Notes: generated by a model from the sequence alone, not told the origin. A stretch of DNA of 64,000 nucleotides from Campanula takesimana (GCA_026119855.1 JAOWBW010001633.1:62001-126000); one strand, 5' to 3'. Counted from the stretch's first letter, positions 9,706 to 21,085 are shown. Program-made: numbers and translations.

Positions 9706-11201
9706 TGTTGGGTTTCGATGTAACATGCGCAGCGGAATTTAGCATTTAAAATTTTGAAACCCAAAGCCCATAGATCTATTCATATGATTAAATCGAATAC
9801 AACAGCATGAATAGAGGAAAAACTAACCCTTGATGACTTTGAATTCTAGCTTTGATCTTGGTGGAGATTTAAAGCTTTGATCACGAAGAAAGAAAGAACA
9901 CGAACTTTGAAGATGATGAGCTTCACCCTCTAGCGGTATCCACACCACGAACGAATATCAAGGAGCTTCTTGATCTTGGTTGCTAGACCAAAATTGTGAA
10001 ACACACTTTCACAATCAAAAGAACTATATGGAATTTATTTTGTGAATTATTTTGTTCTTCAATCAAGAGATGTCTTGGAACAAAATAAAACCTCTCTCAA
10101 ACTCTTTGAGACTCACAAAATCACTTGGTAAAGAGTGCTGGCCGAATTTGGCCTTTTATACACAAGTAGGACCTATTCCAAATAGGAAACTTGTGTCAAA
10201 ATCCGTCCAAAATTCGTTTCCTAATCAAATTAGGAATCTGCCACCCGACAGCCTTGTGCGGCCGCCCAAAACGGCATGTGCGGCCGCCCAAACACTCTGA
10301 AAGAAAACTGGTACTACACTGGTCAATGTGTGCGGCCGCCCAGTCCAATATGGGCGGTCGCCCACTTGCCTATTTTTCCCAGAATTTTCCAAAATTCCAT
10401 TTAGTCCTTTTTAGGATTCGTTCTATTGTGTGTGACCCTCTAGGATTATACTAAGTTGGTAATGGGTTCAAACATGAACCCATAAGATATGATTAGGTTC
10501 TAGCAAACCGTCATACCTACCCAAATAGTATAACTAGATACAAGTTCGCATTCCTTTAAGAACATGTCACAATCCCTTTGTCCACGATGTCATTGAACAC
10601 AAGTCATGGTCAACAAGTCAACTTGTCTTTGTTCAATACTTTCTCGATTCCGAATATGTTGATAATCCAAATGACATTGATCCAATCAATTCATTTGAGT
10701 CCGGCTGAATATTTCATCAACATCATTCCTACGAGAGGCCCAAGCTTGACATCTCTCCGAAGAGGGACAAATCCATTTAGCTTATAACTCTTCCCTACTT
10801 GAATCCGATTTTGCCAATCATACCCTTTATAATTACCCGGTTAAAGGTAGCGTTTGAATATGTCAAACATAATGTTCATCAAGTGGAAGACTATAATAAC
10901 TTCATGTCTAAGGATTCGAATGACATAACTAATATGAGATATATGTTCGACATAGACCATGACATAAATCTCATACAGCGGGTCATGTCCAGTACCTTGT
11001 TCCAAACAAGTACCCATAAATCTAACATGATCATCACATGATCATTTAGCCTTTATACTAGTGCTTAACAAGTACTAGGGACGGAGATTATTATAAGTAA
11101 ACATGAACAACAATAATAATCAAAACATCTCTTTATTGATATGAAATAAATGATAACAATTACAACGTTTATTAAACGTGCCTAGGGCACCACTACCAAC
11201 A
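9706..11201 (-). repeat. Copia-1 5' LTR (1496 bp)
   Basis: Bounded by TGTTGGGTTTCG (9706) and CACTACCAACA (11201) in plus-strand reading. It is flanked by the primer-binding site on the left and by Tat-NA gag on the right. It is closely related to the solo LTR at 15223-16741. Confidence 0.93.
10255..10365 (-). repeat. GC-palindrome cluster in the Copia-1 LTR
   Basis: Four motifs (GTGCGGCCGCCCAA twice, GTGCGGCCGCCCAG, and GGGCGGTCGCCCA), the same core as in the leader. The closely related solo LTR has GGCGCCCGCC in the equivalent place, so the core changes while the position stays. Confidence 0.75.
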
Positions 11202-11202
11202 C

Positions 11203-11814
11203 CAAGATCCCGAGACAATCCTCTACACCGGTACTGCTCTCAGTAAACAAGCATCCCACTTCGAAGCCATCGTCGAGGAACAAGCAATCCACTTTAAGGC
11301 CATTCTCAACGAGCAAGCAACACACTTTCAGAAGGAGATGCATAAGACCCTAAGAAATATCGAGAGGCGCCATTTGTCTGACATTCGTGGCGTTTATGAT
11401 TACCTCAGCCGAGTTCTCCCTCTTTCTCAATGTCAACATCCGTACGCTCCTCAAATGTACGGGCCCCCACAGACTTTCCCCGTCGGGATGCCTCCTATGA
11501 CTACTCATCAACAAGGGGTACCGGTACCTAAATCACCCTCAAAGACAGTTCGTGAAAGGAAGGACGAGCGCGAATTCGACGACTTAGGTATGCCGTTAGC
11601 CAAATTCTTCAAAGGTTTGGTTCGAGCCGGCAAGTTGGCTCCTCTACTCAACTATGAACCAAACAGGGTAAGACCAGACTTGGATCCCTCCAAATACTGC
11701 AAATACCACCAGTACATTGGGCATGACACTGAAGGTTGTCTCCAATTGAAAAGGAAGATCCAAAGCCTCATTGATAGCGGAGCCATCACCCGCGATAGGA
11801 ATGCATGGGCATGA
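11203..11814 (+). pseudogene. Tat-NA gag, C-terminal part
   Basis: An open frame of 203 codons and a stop, cut on the left by Copia-1. The first third repeats a short glutamate/histidine-rich pattern (HFEAIVEEQAIHFKAILNEQ) suggesting a helix or coiled coil. A proline-rich middle follows. The C-terminal domain ends in a zinc-finger-like CKYH-x5-H-x4-C motif followed by LKRKIQSLIDSG, the signature of Tat/Ogre Gag proteins. The product would form the capsid of the particle. No pol frame follows in any register, so in its present form this element could only use pol proteins from elsewhere. Confidence 0.78.
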
Positions 11815-12650
11815 GCAAAGTCCAAACAAGAAAGAGCAAACTGGGGCTACCTCTTTTAAATAATAAATAAAAAGGGTCATTCAGTCTTCGTAGGTTCTAG
11901 AGTGTCTTTAGTCAAAAGTCCACCTTGGACTATTTTTGTTTCTTTAGTAAAAGTCCACCCCGGATTAGTCGTTTTTCTTTCAAATAATAAAAGAGTCTTT
12001 ATTTCTTTTCTCTCTAGACTTGAGACATAATCTTGCATAAATCAATTCCATGAAAATTGTCTTATTCACCATCTTCACTTGATTGCTATATCTTTATATG
12101 ATGAATTAATCTTAATCTTACTCATTAATGATGACACATTAAAAGGTAAATGGACCCATAAACCATTCACATAACTAAATACACAATTAGTCTCAAGATA
12201 ACAAATGCTTTGACCAATTGGAATGAACGAATCACTTTCTCTCTATACACTCACCCCTTGTACACACTTCATGTACACTCTCTATATACACCTTCTCCCA
12301 TACACTGTCCTCATACGCCTCTCATCCCACCATTAGACCCCTTTTCCATACGGTCATGACAAAGAAATGGACTGTGGTTGCTCATCATCAAATAGACATC
12401 CATGCTGCCACAATTTAAGGGGTTGTTTGTTCCCTTCATAAGTACTACATGCCGATACACCGGGGCTATCCGTATTCCATCGCAAATATAAAAGAAATGC
12501 ACGAAGTTGTTCATGCCATTAATAGGTGCCACGTGATAATTCGATGGAGCTCTACCGGTATAAATCAAGGGGCTAGGATGCCCGCCGCCAGCAAAAGGCC
12601 GCTTGAACTATAAAGAGGCTACCTCGCAATCGAGAGAGGCGAAAGCAAAC
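11815..12650 (+). other. Tat-NA non-coding stretch after gag
   Basis: No credible coding potential. It contains two copies of a GTCCACC..GGA..T block (11920 and 11950), then plain AT-rich DNA. I see no gene here. Confidence 0.5.
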
Positions 12651-12702
12651 TAGGGGCTCGTCTTGCCCAATGTTTCATGTACAAATATATAAAAAAGGCT
12701 CG

Positions 12703-12731
12703 CTAGGTTGAAACCCAAAAGGGCAACCTAG
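12703..12731 (+). other. Conserved Tat hairpin H1, copy 1
   Basis: An outer stem CTAGG/CCTAG encloses an internal loop and an inner stem CCC/GGG with an AAAA loop. It is the most diverged of five copies. Confidence 0.65.
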
Positions 12732-12766
12732 GCAAAAGTTAGAGCATTGCACCAAAAAGAAGCCCG

Positions 12767-12796
12767 CTAGGTTGAAAACCCGAAAGGGCGGCCTAG
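12767..12796 (+). other. Conserved Tat hairpin H1, copy 2
   Basis: Outer stem CTAGG/CCTAG, internal loop TTGAAAA opposite CGG, inner stem CCC/GGG capped by GAAA, a GNRA tetraloop. It lies 64 bp from copy 1; the pair in Tat-C is 66 bp apart. Confidence 0.75.
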
Positions 12797-13095
12797 GCAA
12801 AAAAAGGGTGTGCACAAAGAGATAAAATAAAAAAATAAAGAAAAATAGAAGGGGCTATCACCATAGAAAAGTAAAAGTCCCATTTTATTTTCACTTCAAA
12901 TGTTCTATTTTTCTTTCTTTCCCTACAAAGAAGATTAACGCGGTAGCAGCAGCCATGACAACTACAATGGAGCAATCCACCGCAATGAGCTGCAATGAAG
13001 CAATCCAAAGCAACAAACTACAACGGAGTAACCTATCGCGACAAATGAACCTCATACTCAAACCCAACTTCATCATCATCCGGGCCTCCCCCGAA

Positions 13096-13134
13096 CTACG
13101 CGGACCTGAGCTTCTCACCTTGAGGAGAACGTAG
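13096..13134 (+). other. Conserved Tat hairpin H2, copy 1
   Basis: A closing stem CTACG/CGTAG (39 bases end to end) with an inner stem CTTCTCA/TGAGGAG around a 3-base loop, followed by GCAACCTTAGGGTCCGGTC, which is shared with other copies. Confidence 0.7.
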
Positions 13135-13576
13135 GCAACCTTAGGGTCCGGTCCGAAATATACACAACCCACCTCGTAGCCAATTTTCCTTCTCTTCTCT
13201 CTTGCCCCATATTTCTACTCCTGACTTCTTCACTCACAATTGATCAAAACATTTATTATTTCGAGACTACTTGTCTAAAACATAATCATAAGATGCATAA
13301 CTAATCAACGAGGTCCATTCTCGAGCAATCAAATGAGAATCTTGAATAAAACAATTTTCAAATGTATCGACAAGTCTTCCGTTCTACAATCTAGGAAAGA
13401 GCTAAACACTTACTTTCTGTCAAGCAGGGGCTTCCTCCCTTTTGTACATATATACACTCAGTTGCCCAAAGAGTCAAAATGTGAGTACTATCTCTCTCTC
13501 TCTTACTCTCCCCAAAATGCCCCCGCATGTTTTCAAACAATTCTTTTTTCCTTTTTTTGAGTCGACTGAATGATTT

Positions 13577-13604
13577 CAAAAAAAAAAAAAGAAAAAAAAA
13601 AAAA
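13577..13604. repeat. Poly(A) tract
   Basis: Two runs of A separated by one G inside Tat-NA, just before H1 copy 3. Tat-C has long homopolymer tracts (A on its sense strand) beside its own H1 copies. Confidence 0.7.
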
Positions 13605-13628
13605 ATGATGACGCAAAAGAGATGCCCG

Positions 13629-13658
13629 CTAGATTGAAAACCCGCAAGGGCGGTCTAG
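13629..13658 (+). other. Conserved Tat hairpin H1, copy 3
   Basis: Outer stem CTAGA/TCTAG (both sides changed relative to copy 2, so pairing is kept), inner stem CCC/GGG with a GCAA tetraloop. Confidence 0.78.
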
Positions 13659-13979
13659 GAAGAAAAAAAAGGTGCGTCTTAAAGGAGGTAGGATACCCCG
13701 CTCTACACCCTTATCGAACTAGGGCTTCCCCAACAGAATGGGTCGACTATGTGGTTTCTCGGAGAATATCGAGGCTTCAACAAGGATGTACCCCTCATCG
13801 TCAAACTCTGCACATGACGAACACTTTGAATTAGTTAGAATCATAACTAATTATAAGGCATCTTTATAAAATCATAACACTTTCAAAAGTATTCTCTTCC
13901 CTGACACTTTGTTTATAAACCCGCACTCTCGGTCTCCACAAAGTTGTAAAAACATCCTCGATCCATCTGAGACCCATCT

Positions 13980-15222
13980 CCATGATTCTTGAGTTGACTC
14001 GGTCCTTTACCCTATCTCCTACACTTTAGGGAACCCCTAGGCCTAAACCCTCAACTCTCTACGTCCCAATCTGACTTGATTCAAAACCTTAGGTCCCGCA
14101 CCTACCCGGTCAGTCTTACATAGGTTACACCATAACCCCTTAGCTCGACCCTCCACAAGTTAAAGCGGGACTCCTAAAGCTTCAAACCAGTCTTATCCAA
14201 AACCTCAAGCCTTAAACCAGTCTACCGAATCCAAATCCTTAGAATGACCGATTAGGTCCCGAACCTACTGGTCTCGAGTCTACCTGATCTCTTAGATCCC
14301 AAACCTACCAATATATATTCATCCTTACCTTGTCCAGACTATGTCTCCCTTATCCTCTTAGGTCCAACCTCTTAGGTCTACCCAGTCTAACCTATTGAAC
14401 GATCCCTTAGATCCCAACTCCATTCAAGTCTACCAAGCGCCTACCTTGTAGGTCTCTAGCATATCCGATCCACACTTTAGGTCTCAACTCCTAAACCCTT
14501 TAGATCAAAAAAATATCTACCCTCTAGGTTTATAACCTTAGATGTCGACCCTTAGAACTCTTTAGTTCCCAAGCCTGCTCGGTCCAACCAAAACAATGCC
14601 ATCTACGCCTACCGTCATACCCAAACCATGGCCCTGCCACTCTTAAACCTAGTGTCACTCCTTAGCTTCAAAAGACTTCCTAGTCTGACCTTCAACCCCT
14701 TAGGTCTCTAACCTACTTAATCCGAGCCGAGTCCAAACCTCGCCACCTACAAGGTCCACCCTCGAACTCCATGGATCTCAAACCTTTCTTCCCCACGAGT
14801 CCAAACCTCAAACGTGCTCGAACGCATAGGACCTCCCGCGTACCGTGATATGCCATAAAGATATCAAAACCCGTCCAGTCAAAAATCGTGCGCTTAACAC
14901 CTTTGGTCCCATACCAAACCCACCTTCGCAATCGCCGAACGAGCTTGGTCACGCGCAATGACCTCTGAGACAAACTTAGGACCTAAGCATACCCAATCCA
15001 ACTTAGGTACCTATTGTACTCAAGCAAAGTCTTGGACACTCAATCCCTTTACCTAAAGCGCCAACATGGTCATATATCCAAAACCATTTCCTGCACCTAT
15101 GGTTCGCACCTAGCCTAAACTTTCAAACACTCTAGGATCCAAGCCCGACATGCGTATTAGGTACTAGGATCATCCAATCCCAATCCGTTGCTCCTTAGCC
15201 GACTTCAAGCCTGCTTGGTCCT
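13980..15222 (+). repeat. Diverged tandem-array DNA of Tat-NA
   Basis: No coding. Words such as CTTAGGTC, TAGATCCCAA and GTCTACC recur every 30-40 bp without exact periodicity. It grades, across the solo LTR, into the well-preserved 38-bp array at 17040, so it looks like an older part of the same array. Confidence 0.5.
15218..15222. other. Target-site duplication of the solo Copia LTR, left copy
   Basis: GTCCT here and GTCCT at 16742-16746 flank the solo LTR: a 5-bp duplication of the kind made by retrotransposon integrase. Confidence 0.88.
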
Positions 15223-16741
15223 TGTTGGGTTTCGTAGTAACATGCGCAGCGGAATATAGCAATTAAAATTTTAAGAAACCCAAAGCCATGGATCCGTTCA
15301 TATGATTAAATCAAATGCAACATAATGAATATAGGAATAACTAACCCTTGATGGCTATGAATTTTCTCTTGGTCTTTGGTGGAGAAACTTGAAGACTTGA
15401 TCACGATCACAAAGCTTGAACACGGACTTTGAAGATGATGATTTTCACCCTCTAGCGGTATCCACACTTCGAACGAATATCAAAGGAGCTTCTTTGATCT
15501 TGGTTGCTAGACCAATATTATGAAACACACTTTCACAATATAATAAAGAACTATATGGAATTTATTTTGTGAATTATTTTGTTCCTCAATCAATGATATC
15601 TTAGAACAAAATAAAATCTCTCTCAAACTCTTTGAGACTCACAAAAGCACTTGTTAATATGGTCTGGCCGAATTGGGGTTTTTTATACACAATTAAGACC
15701 TATTCCAAATAGGAATCTTGTGCCAAAAACCATTCCTAATCAAATCAGGAAATCTCCAATCGGCAGCACCAGGCGCCCGCCTGGTACCACCCAGGCGCCC
15801 GCCTGTTTGGGCAGAAACTCCAGTTCCTTTCCAGCTTGAACAAGCGCCCGCCTGGTGCAACCCAAGCGCCCGCTTGGTTGACCAGGAGGCCCAGATCTTT
15901 CCAGAAATTCCTTGGAAGTCCTCCGACCCTAAATGCCAATATAGTCCTTTTATTTAAGATTCGTTCTATTGTGTGTGACCCTCTAGGATTATACTAAGTT
16001 GGCAATGGGCTCAAACATGATTCCATAAGATATGATTAGGTTCTAGCAAACCGTCATACCTACCCAAATAGTATAACTAGATACAAGTTCGCATTCCTTT
16101 AGAATATGTCACAATCCCTTTGTCCACGATGTCATTGAACATAAGTCATGGTCAAACGGTTAACTTGTTTTGTTCAATACTTTCTCGATTCCGAATATGT
16201 TGATAATTCAAATGCTATTGATCCAATCAATCCATTTGAGTCCGGCCGAACATTTCATCAACATCATTCCTTCGAGGGGCCCAAGCTTGACATCTCTCCG
16301 TGGAGGGACAAATCCATTTAGCTTATTATTCTTCCCAACGAGAATCCGATTATGCCAATCATACCCTTTATAACTACCGTGTTAAGGTAGCGTTTGAATA
16401 TGTCAAACACAATGTTCATTAAGTGGAAGACTATAATAACTTCATGTCTAAGGATTCAAATGACATAACTAATACGAGATATATGTACGACACAGACCAT
16501 GACATAAATCTCATACAGCGGGTCATGTCCAGTACCTTGTTCCAAACAAGTACCCATAAATCTAACATGATCATCCCATGATCATTTAGCCTTTATACTA
16601 GTGCTTAACAAGTACTAGGGACGGAGATTATTATAAGTAAACATGAACAACAATAATAATCAAAACATCTCTTTATTGATATGAAATAAATGATAACAAT
16701 TACAACGTTTATTAAACGTGCCTAGGGCACCACTACCAACA
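15223..16741 (-). repeat. Solo LTR of the Copia-1 family (1519 bp)
   Basis: It starts TGTTGGGTTTCGTAG and ends CACTACCAACA and aligns along its whole length with the Copia-1 LTR at 9706-11201. It is flanked by GTCCT on both sides. No internal element sequence is present, so the element was reduced by LTR-LTR recombination. Confidence 0.93.
15769..15879 (-). repeat. GC-palindrome cluster in the solo Copia LTR
   Basis: Four copies of CAGGCGCCCGCCTGG or AAGCGCCCGCTTGG, spaced 20-50 bp. It occupies the position held by GCGGCCGC motifs in the Copia-1 LTR. Confidence 0.75.
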
Positions 16742-17039
16742 GTCCTAACCCATAACGCGGTTTCTCTAGGACAAAAGACTTACCCGCTTGAAAGCCTTAT
16801 GTCCCAACGCTACCCTGCCTAGCCTTCGATCTCCTAGATCTCACACCTACCATTCCATTAGGCCCCGGTCTCCTTAACACATGTCTGAGTCTTACCCTAG
16901 CTAAACCCTAACACTCTAGCCTAGGTCTAACCTATCGAGCCTATCCAGCCATGAGGTATCAAGCTCACCTGCCCCAAACCGCAACACTATTAGACCTCAA
17001 ACTTGCTCGGTCTAAACCAAGACAAACCTTCAAATGCTT
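16742..17039 (+). repeat. Diverged array of Tat-NA (continuation)
   Basis: Resumes the pre-LTR sequence after the solo LTR, with CTAG-rich irregular repeats leading into the 38-bp array. Confidence 0.45.
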
Positions 17040-18440
17040 TCGGTCTCCAAACCCTAGCCTTAAACCTAGGTAATCGCATTCCCTTTATACCCTAGTCCCA
17101 AACCTAGGTAATCGCCTTCTCTCTAAACCCTAGCCTCAAGCCTAGGTAGTCACCTTCTATCCGAAGCCTAGCCTTAAACCTAGGTAATCACATTCTCTCA
17201 ACCTAGCCTCAAGCCTAGGTGGCCACATCCTCTACAAACCCTAGCCTCTAGCCTAGGAAGTCACATGCGCTCCGAACCCTAGCCACAAGCCTAGGTAGTC
17301 ACCTTCTATCCGAAGCCTAGCCTTAAACCTAGGTAATCGCATTCCCTTTAAACCCTAGTCCCAAACCTAGGTAATCGCCTTCTCTCTAAACCCTAGCCTC
17401 AAGCCTAGGTAGTCACCTTCTATCCGAAGCCTAGCCTTAAACCTAGGTAATCGCATTCCCTTTAAACCATAGTCCCAAACCTAGGTAATCGCCTTCTCTT
17501 TAAACCCTAGCCTCAAGCCTAGGTAGTCACCTTCTATCCGAAGCCTAGCCTCAATCCTAGGTAATCACATCTTCCCAAACCCTAGCCTCAAGCCTAGGTA
17601 GTCGCATTTTCTCCAAACCCTAGCCTCAAGCCTAGGTAGTCGCATTCTCTCCAAACCCTAGCCCCAAGCCTAGGTAATCACATCTTCCCAAACCCTAGCC
17701 TCAAGCCTAGGTAGTCGCATTCTCTCCAAACCCTAGCCTCAAGCCTAGGTAGTCGCATTCTCTCCAAACCCTAGCCCCAATCCTAGGTAATTACATCCTT
17801 CCAAACCCTAGCCTAAAGCCTAGGAAGTTACATCCTTCTTAAACCCTAGCCTCGATCCTAGGTAGCCACATCCTTCCTAAACCCTACCCTCGAGCCTAGG
17901 TAGTCACATATATTTAAGCCTAGGAAACCGCAACATCCTCTTTAACCCTAGCCCAAGTTCTAGGGAATTTCCAAAGCCCCGCATGCAACATCATTTCCAA
18001 ATTCCTGAAATCCTAGTCTCGAAACCTAGGAAATTTACAATCTTAATCCACCGTCTTATTGAACCCTAACCCAAAACCTAGGATACAATGCCCTGTCTAA
18101 AACTTAATCAACCCTAGCCTCAGGCCTAGGAAGCCGCATTCGCTCTAAACCCTAGCCTCGAGCCTAGGTAGTCGCATTCGCTCTAAACCCTATCCTCGAG
18201 CCTAGGTACTCGCATTTGCTCCAAACCCTAGCCTCAAGCCTAGGTAGTCGCACTCTTTCTAAACCCTAGCCGCAGGGCCTAGGAGACTATATCCTCACTA
18301 AACTCTATCATCGAGCCTAGGATTCAACATTCCCTTCAAACCCTAGTCCTAGACCTAGGAAATTCCTTCACCTTAGTCTCAAAATATAGGAAGTTTACAG
18401 TCCTTAGCCTTAAAACCTAGCCTAAAGCCTAGGTTACCAC
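17040..18440 (+). repeat. Tandem array, about 38-bp units with a CCTAG..CTAGG palindrome
   Basis: More than 30 imperfect copies of a unit built on AAACCCTAGCCTCAAGCC followed by TAGGTAGTCGCATT and a CT-rich spacer. Each unit contains CCTAG, a 7-base centre and CTAGG, able to fold on itself. The best-conserved units lie at 17560-17780; units weaken to both sides. The AAACCCTA word resembles plant telomere repeat but the period and spacing do not fit. Position between coding region and 3' LTR matches the tandem-repeat-prone region of Tat elements. Confidence 0.85.
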
Positions 18441-19090
18441 GAACATTTCCAAGCCATAGTCACTAATCCCGGAAAATGGTGAACCTTAACATCAAGCTTA
18501 GTGGACCTTCCACAAAAGCAATCCCTCTTCCCAACGGTCCATGGTCTCAAGCCTAGGAAGTCACAACCTTTCCAACTCCCAGCCTTATGTCTAAAAGCCA
18601 ACGCCTTTGCAACCTCTGAGCCTACCACAACTCCAAGCCCTAGCCTCCTAGACCTAGGAAATTCCTAAACCCTAGTCCCAAACCAAGGAGAGTCATGGTC
18701 CTTAAACACCAGTTTCCAAACTCTTGTTCGAAACCCTAACATCTAGGAAGTTCCCAAACCTCAACCTTTCCAAGCCCTAGCACTAAGCCTAGGATAGAAT
18801 ACTCTCCTCATGCTTAAATGAACTCCAATCCCTAGCCCGTAAGCCTAGGAAACCCACATTATCTCCAAGACATAATCTAAAGCCCAAGAAGCCGTGACAT
18901 CTTTGGCATCCCTATCTCAAGATTAGGAGATCACCATCTTCCTTATTCCCTTTCCTTAAAAAACCTTAGGTCCTACCTCTAGGCAACCAAGAAAAATCTC
19001 CCTTACCTAACACCTTGGTCTCAATGGCTCGTAGCCTCATTCCCTCCTAAATTAGGATAAGCGGAACCCAGATCATGTTTCCCATATTAG
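18441..19090 (+). repeat. Decayed remainder of the CCTAG array
   Basis: Scattered CTAGGAAATTC and CCTAGCC words with no regular period. I see no coding sequence. Confidence 0.45.
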
Positions 19091-19091
19091 C

Positions 19092-19275
19092 AACTCCCCG
19101 AGAGTCCATCTCCTTCACGTCTCCCTAAAGGTCCTTTGCCCTTGTGACTCACCAAAGAGTCCTTTGTGACTCCCCGAGAGTCTATCACCTTTATGACTCC
19201 CCGAGAGTCCGTCACCCTTGTGACTCCCCGAGAGTCTATCACCTTTGTGACTCCCCGAGAGTTCATCCCTTTGCA
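19092..19275 (+). repeat. Tandem array, about 27-bp units
   Basis: About six units of GACTCCCCGAGAGTC plus a variable ATCACCTTTGT-like spacer. GACTC..GAGTC is an inverted repeat, so each unit can form a small hairpin. Confidence 0.75.
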
Positions 19276-19415
19276 ACTTCATAACAATCCGTCATCTTCG
19301 CGACTCATGATAAGTTTGCCAGCTTTATGACTCTGCAAGGGTCTATTGTCCTTTAGAACATCATTTGGTTTTAAAAAGCCTAAAAAAATCTCTAAATTAT
19401 CCTTTGTTTAAAAAC

Positions 19416-19863
19416 TATCGTGGTGACCGGGAGTTATCCCTACTGCACGAATGTTTCATCTCTTTAAAAAATATCGTGGTGACCTGGAGTTATCCCTACT
19501 GCATGAATGTTTCATCTCTTTAAAAACTATCGTGGTGACCGGGACTTATCCCTACTGCACGAATGTTTCACCCCTTTAAAAACTATCGTGGTGACCGGGA
19601 GTTATCCCTACTGCACGAATGTTTCATCTCTTTAAAAACTATCGTGGTGACCGGGAATTATCCCTACTGCACGAATGTTTCATCTCTATAAAAACTATCG
19701 TGGTGACCGGGAGTTATCCCTACTGCACGAATGTTTCATCTCTTTAAAAACTATCGTGGTGACCGGGAATTATCCCTACTGCACGAATGTTTCATCTCTA
19801 TAAAAACTATCGTGGTGACTAGGAGTTATCCCTACTGCACGTACGTTTGTTATTGCTTTGTTA
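19416..19863 (+). repeat. Tandem array, exact 56-bp units, eight copies
   Basis: Units start TATCGTGGTGACCGG at 19416, 19472, 19528, 19584, 19640, 19696, 19752 and 19808, each exactly 56 bp apart and nearly identical. A diverged ninth unit follows to about 19905. The uniform period indicates recent amplification. Confidence 0.93.
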
Positions 19864-20274
19864 TATTATCGCGATGACCGAGAGTTGTCTCTACTTCGCG
19901 TACGTTCTGTTGCAATTTGCAGAGACCCGTCCGTCTCTAATTGCGAGAGTTCCAGCATTTATTATTTTAGCCCATCTTGAGATTATTTAGACGCCGTAGT
20001 CTTTATGTCTTGCACCATGATAACCCCTACCTTCTTTCCCCAATATTTTCTTAGGATTCGTATGATTGCAGAGACCCGTCCGCCTCTATGTCATGCGCAT
20101 CCTAGATCGATCGTAATTGGCAGAGGCCCGTTCATCTCTAATTGCGAGAGATCCAGCATCTATTATTTTAGCGCGATCGGCAGGAACCCGTCCGTTTCTG
20201 ATTGCGTTTACCCCGGCAGTTACCATTTCCACCTTGAGGCCATTTAGACGCCGTAGTCTTTATGTCTCGCCATG

Positions 20275-20430
20275 TTTCCCTTACGAATGTTCAGTCTTCA
20301 TACAGGATAGTATCCGTAGGATTGTTATCCCCAGCAGAAGCCTGATGTCTCATTTCCCTTACGAATGTTCAGTCTTCATACAGGATAGTGTCCGTAGGAT
20401 TGTTATCCCCAGCAGGAGTCTGATGTCTCG
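20275..20430 (+). repeat. 78-bp direct duplication
   Basis: Two copies starting TTTCCCTTACGAATG at 20275 and 20353 with only a few differences. Further diverged blocks (GCAGAGACCCGTCC..) recur at 19917, 20069 and 20122. Confidence 0.85.
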
Positions 20431-20464
20431 TTTCTTTCTTCCTTCTTTCCCCAGTACATCCGAA

Positions 20465-20498
20465 CTACGACCGGCTTGATTCCTCCGAGGATACGTAG
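20465..20498 (+). other. Conserved Tat hairpin H2, copy 2
   Basis: Closing stem CTACG/CGTAG; inner stem CCTC/GAGG, extended by AT/AT with one bulged base. Confidence 0.65.
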
Positions 20499-20637
20499 GA
20501 AGCCTGAAAAGGTTCAGCCACCCGACCAACGTGGTCATCTCTCATCCCCAGCAGTTGCATTTTACCCGATGGATGAATTTTCCCGCAGATCAGATTTCTC
20601 CCCATCTGAGGACAATCATTCTCAATTCAGATTTGAA

Positions 20638-20671
20638 CTACGTTTGGCTTGATTCCCCCGCGGATACATAG
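20638..20671 (+). other. Conserved Tat hairpin H2, copy 3
   Basis: Closing stem CTACG/CATAG (one mismatch), inner ATTCC/GGAT. Followed by GGTCGCCTGCCAAGGTTCAGCC, as copy 2 is followed by a similar AAGGTTCAGCC. Confidence 0.55.
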
Positions 20672-20779
20672 GTCGCCTGCCAAGGTTCAGCCGTTCGCTT
20701 ATCTTTCATCTGTTTTGAAACTCATGTTTCAGAACGGTTCCTATTTTTATCGTCGACCCCACCTTGCCTTGCAAGAAGC

Positions 20780-20795
20780 GTCGCCGAGGGGCTAC
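20780..20795 (+). other. Tat-NA polypurine tract
   Basis: GTCGCCGAGGGGCTAC directly precedes the LTR start TGTTAG. Tat-C has the equivalent CGTCGCCGAGGGGCTC just before its 3' LTR on the minus strand, which supports both boundaries. Confidence 0.75.
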
Positions 20796-21000
20796 TGTTA
20801 GTACCCGATCCTGAAAATGAGTTTATTAGGGTTTTCCCAAATTACGAGGACTTTATAGTAATTAAAAAACCTTACAAAGACTTGTCCCGGATTCCCAAAA
20901 ATAGCTCAATGTTCTAGAAAACATTAAATATGGACATTTTAGGGTTGCCTTGTATGAACAGTAAAACCCTAGCTTGAATTTCACGTCAGCGCGCAACGAT

Positions 21001-21085
21001 GGCCACGCGGCCACTTTCGTACCTAGCCATCTTGGCCACGCGGCCACATTCGTACCTAGCCATCTTGGCCACGCGGCCAACCTCG
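21001..21085 (+). repeat. GC-palindrome cluster in the Tat-NA LTR
   Basis: Two and a half units of a 33-bp repeat, giving three copies of GGCCACGCGGCCA. The core differs from those of all other LTR families in the window. Confidence 0.8.

Larger units (their letters stand above)
3863..11201 (-). mobile_element. Copia-1, Tnt1-like Ty1/copia retrotransposon
   Basis: A minus-strand element with its 5' LTR at 9706-11201, a primer-binding site, a long leader, gag-protease-integrase and RT-RNase H reading frames, a polypurine tract and a 3' LTR cut by the chromovirus. The domain order PR-IN-RT-RH defines Ty1/copia. Coding is interrupted between integrase and RT (5476-5836), so it is probably no longer autonomous. 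It is inserted in the gag of Tat-NA, whose frame resumes at 11203. Confidence 0.93.

Noticed and set aside
17040..18440. Interstitial telomere repeats (AAACCCTA words)
   Set aside because: The heptamer is never tandem; it occurs once per 38-bp unit as part of a longer satellite-like repeat.
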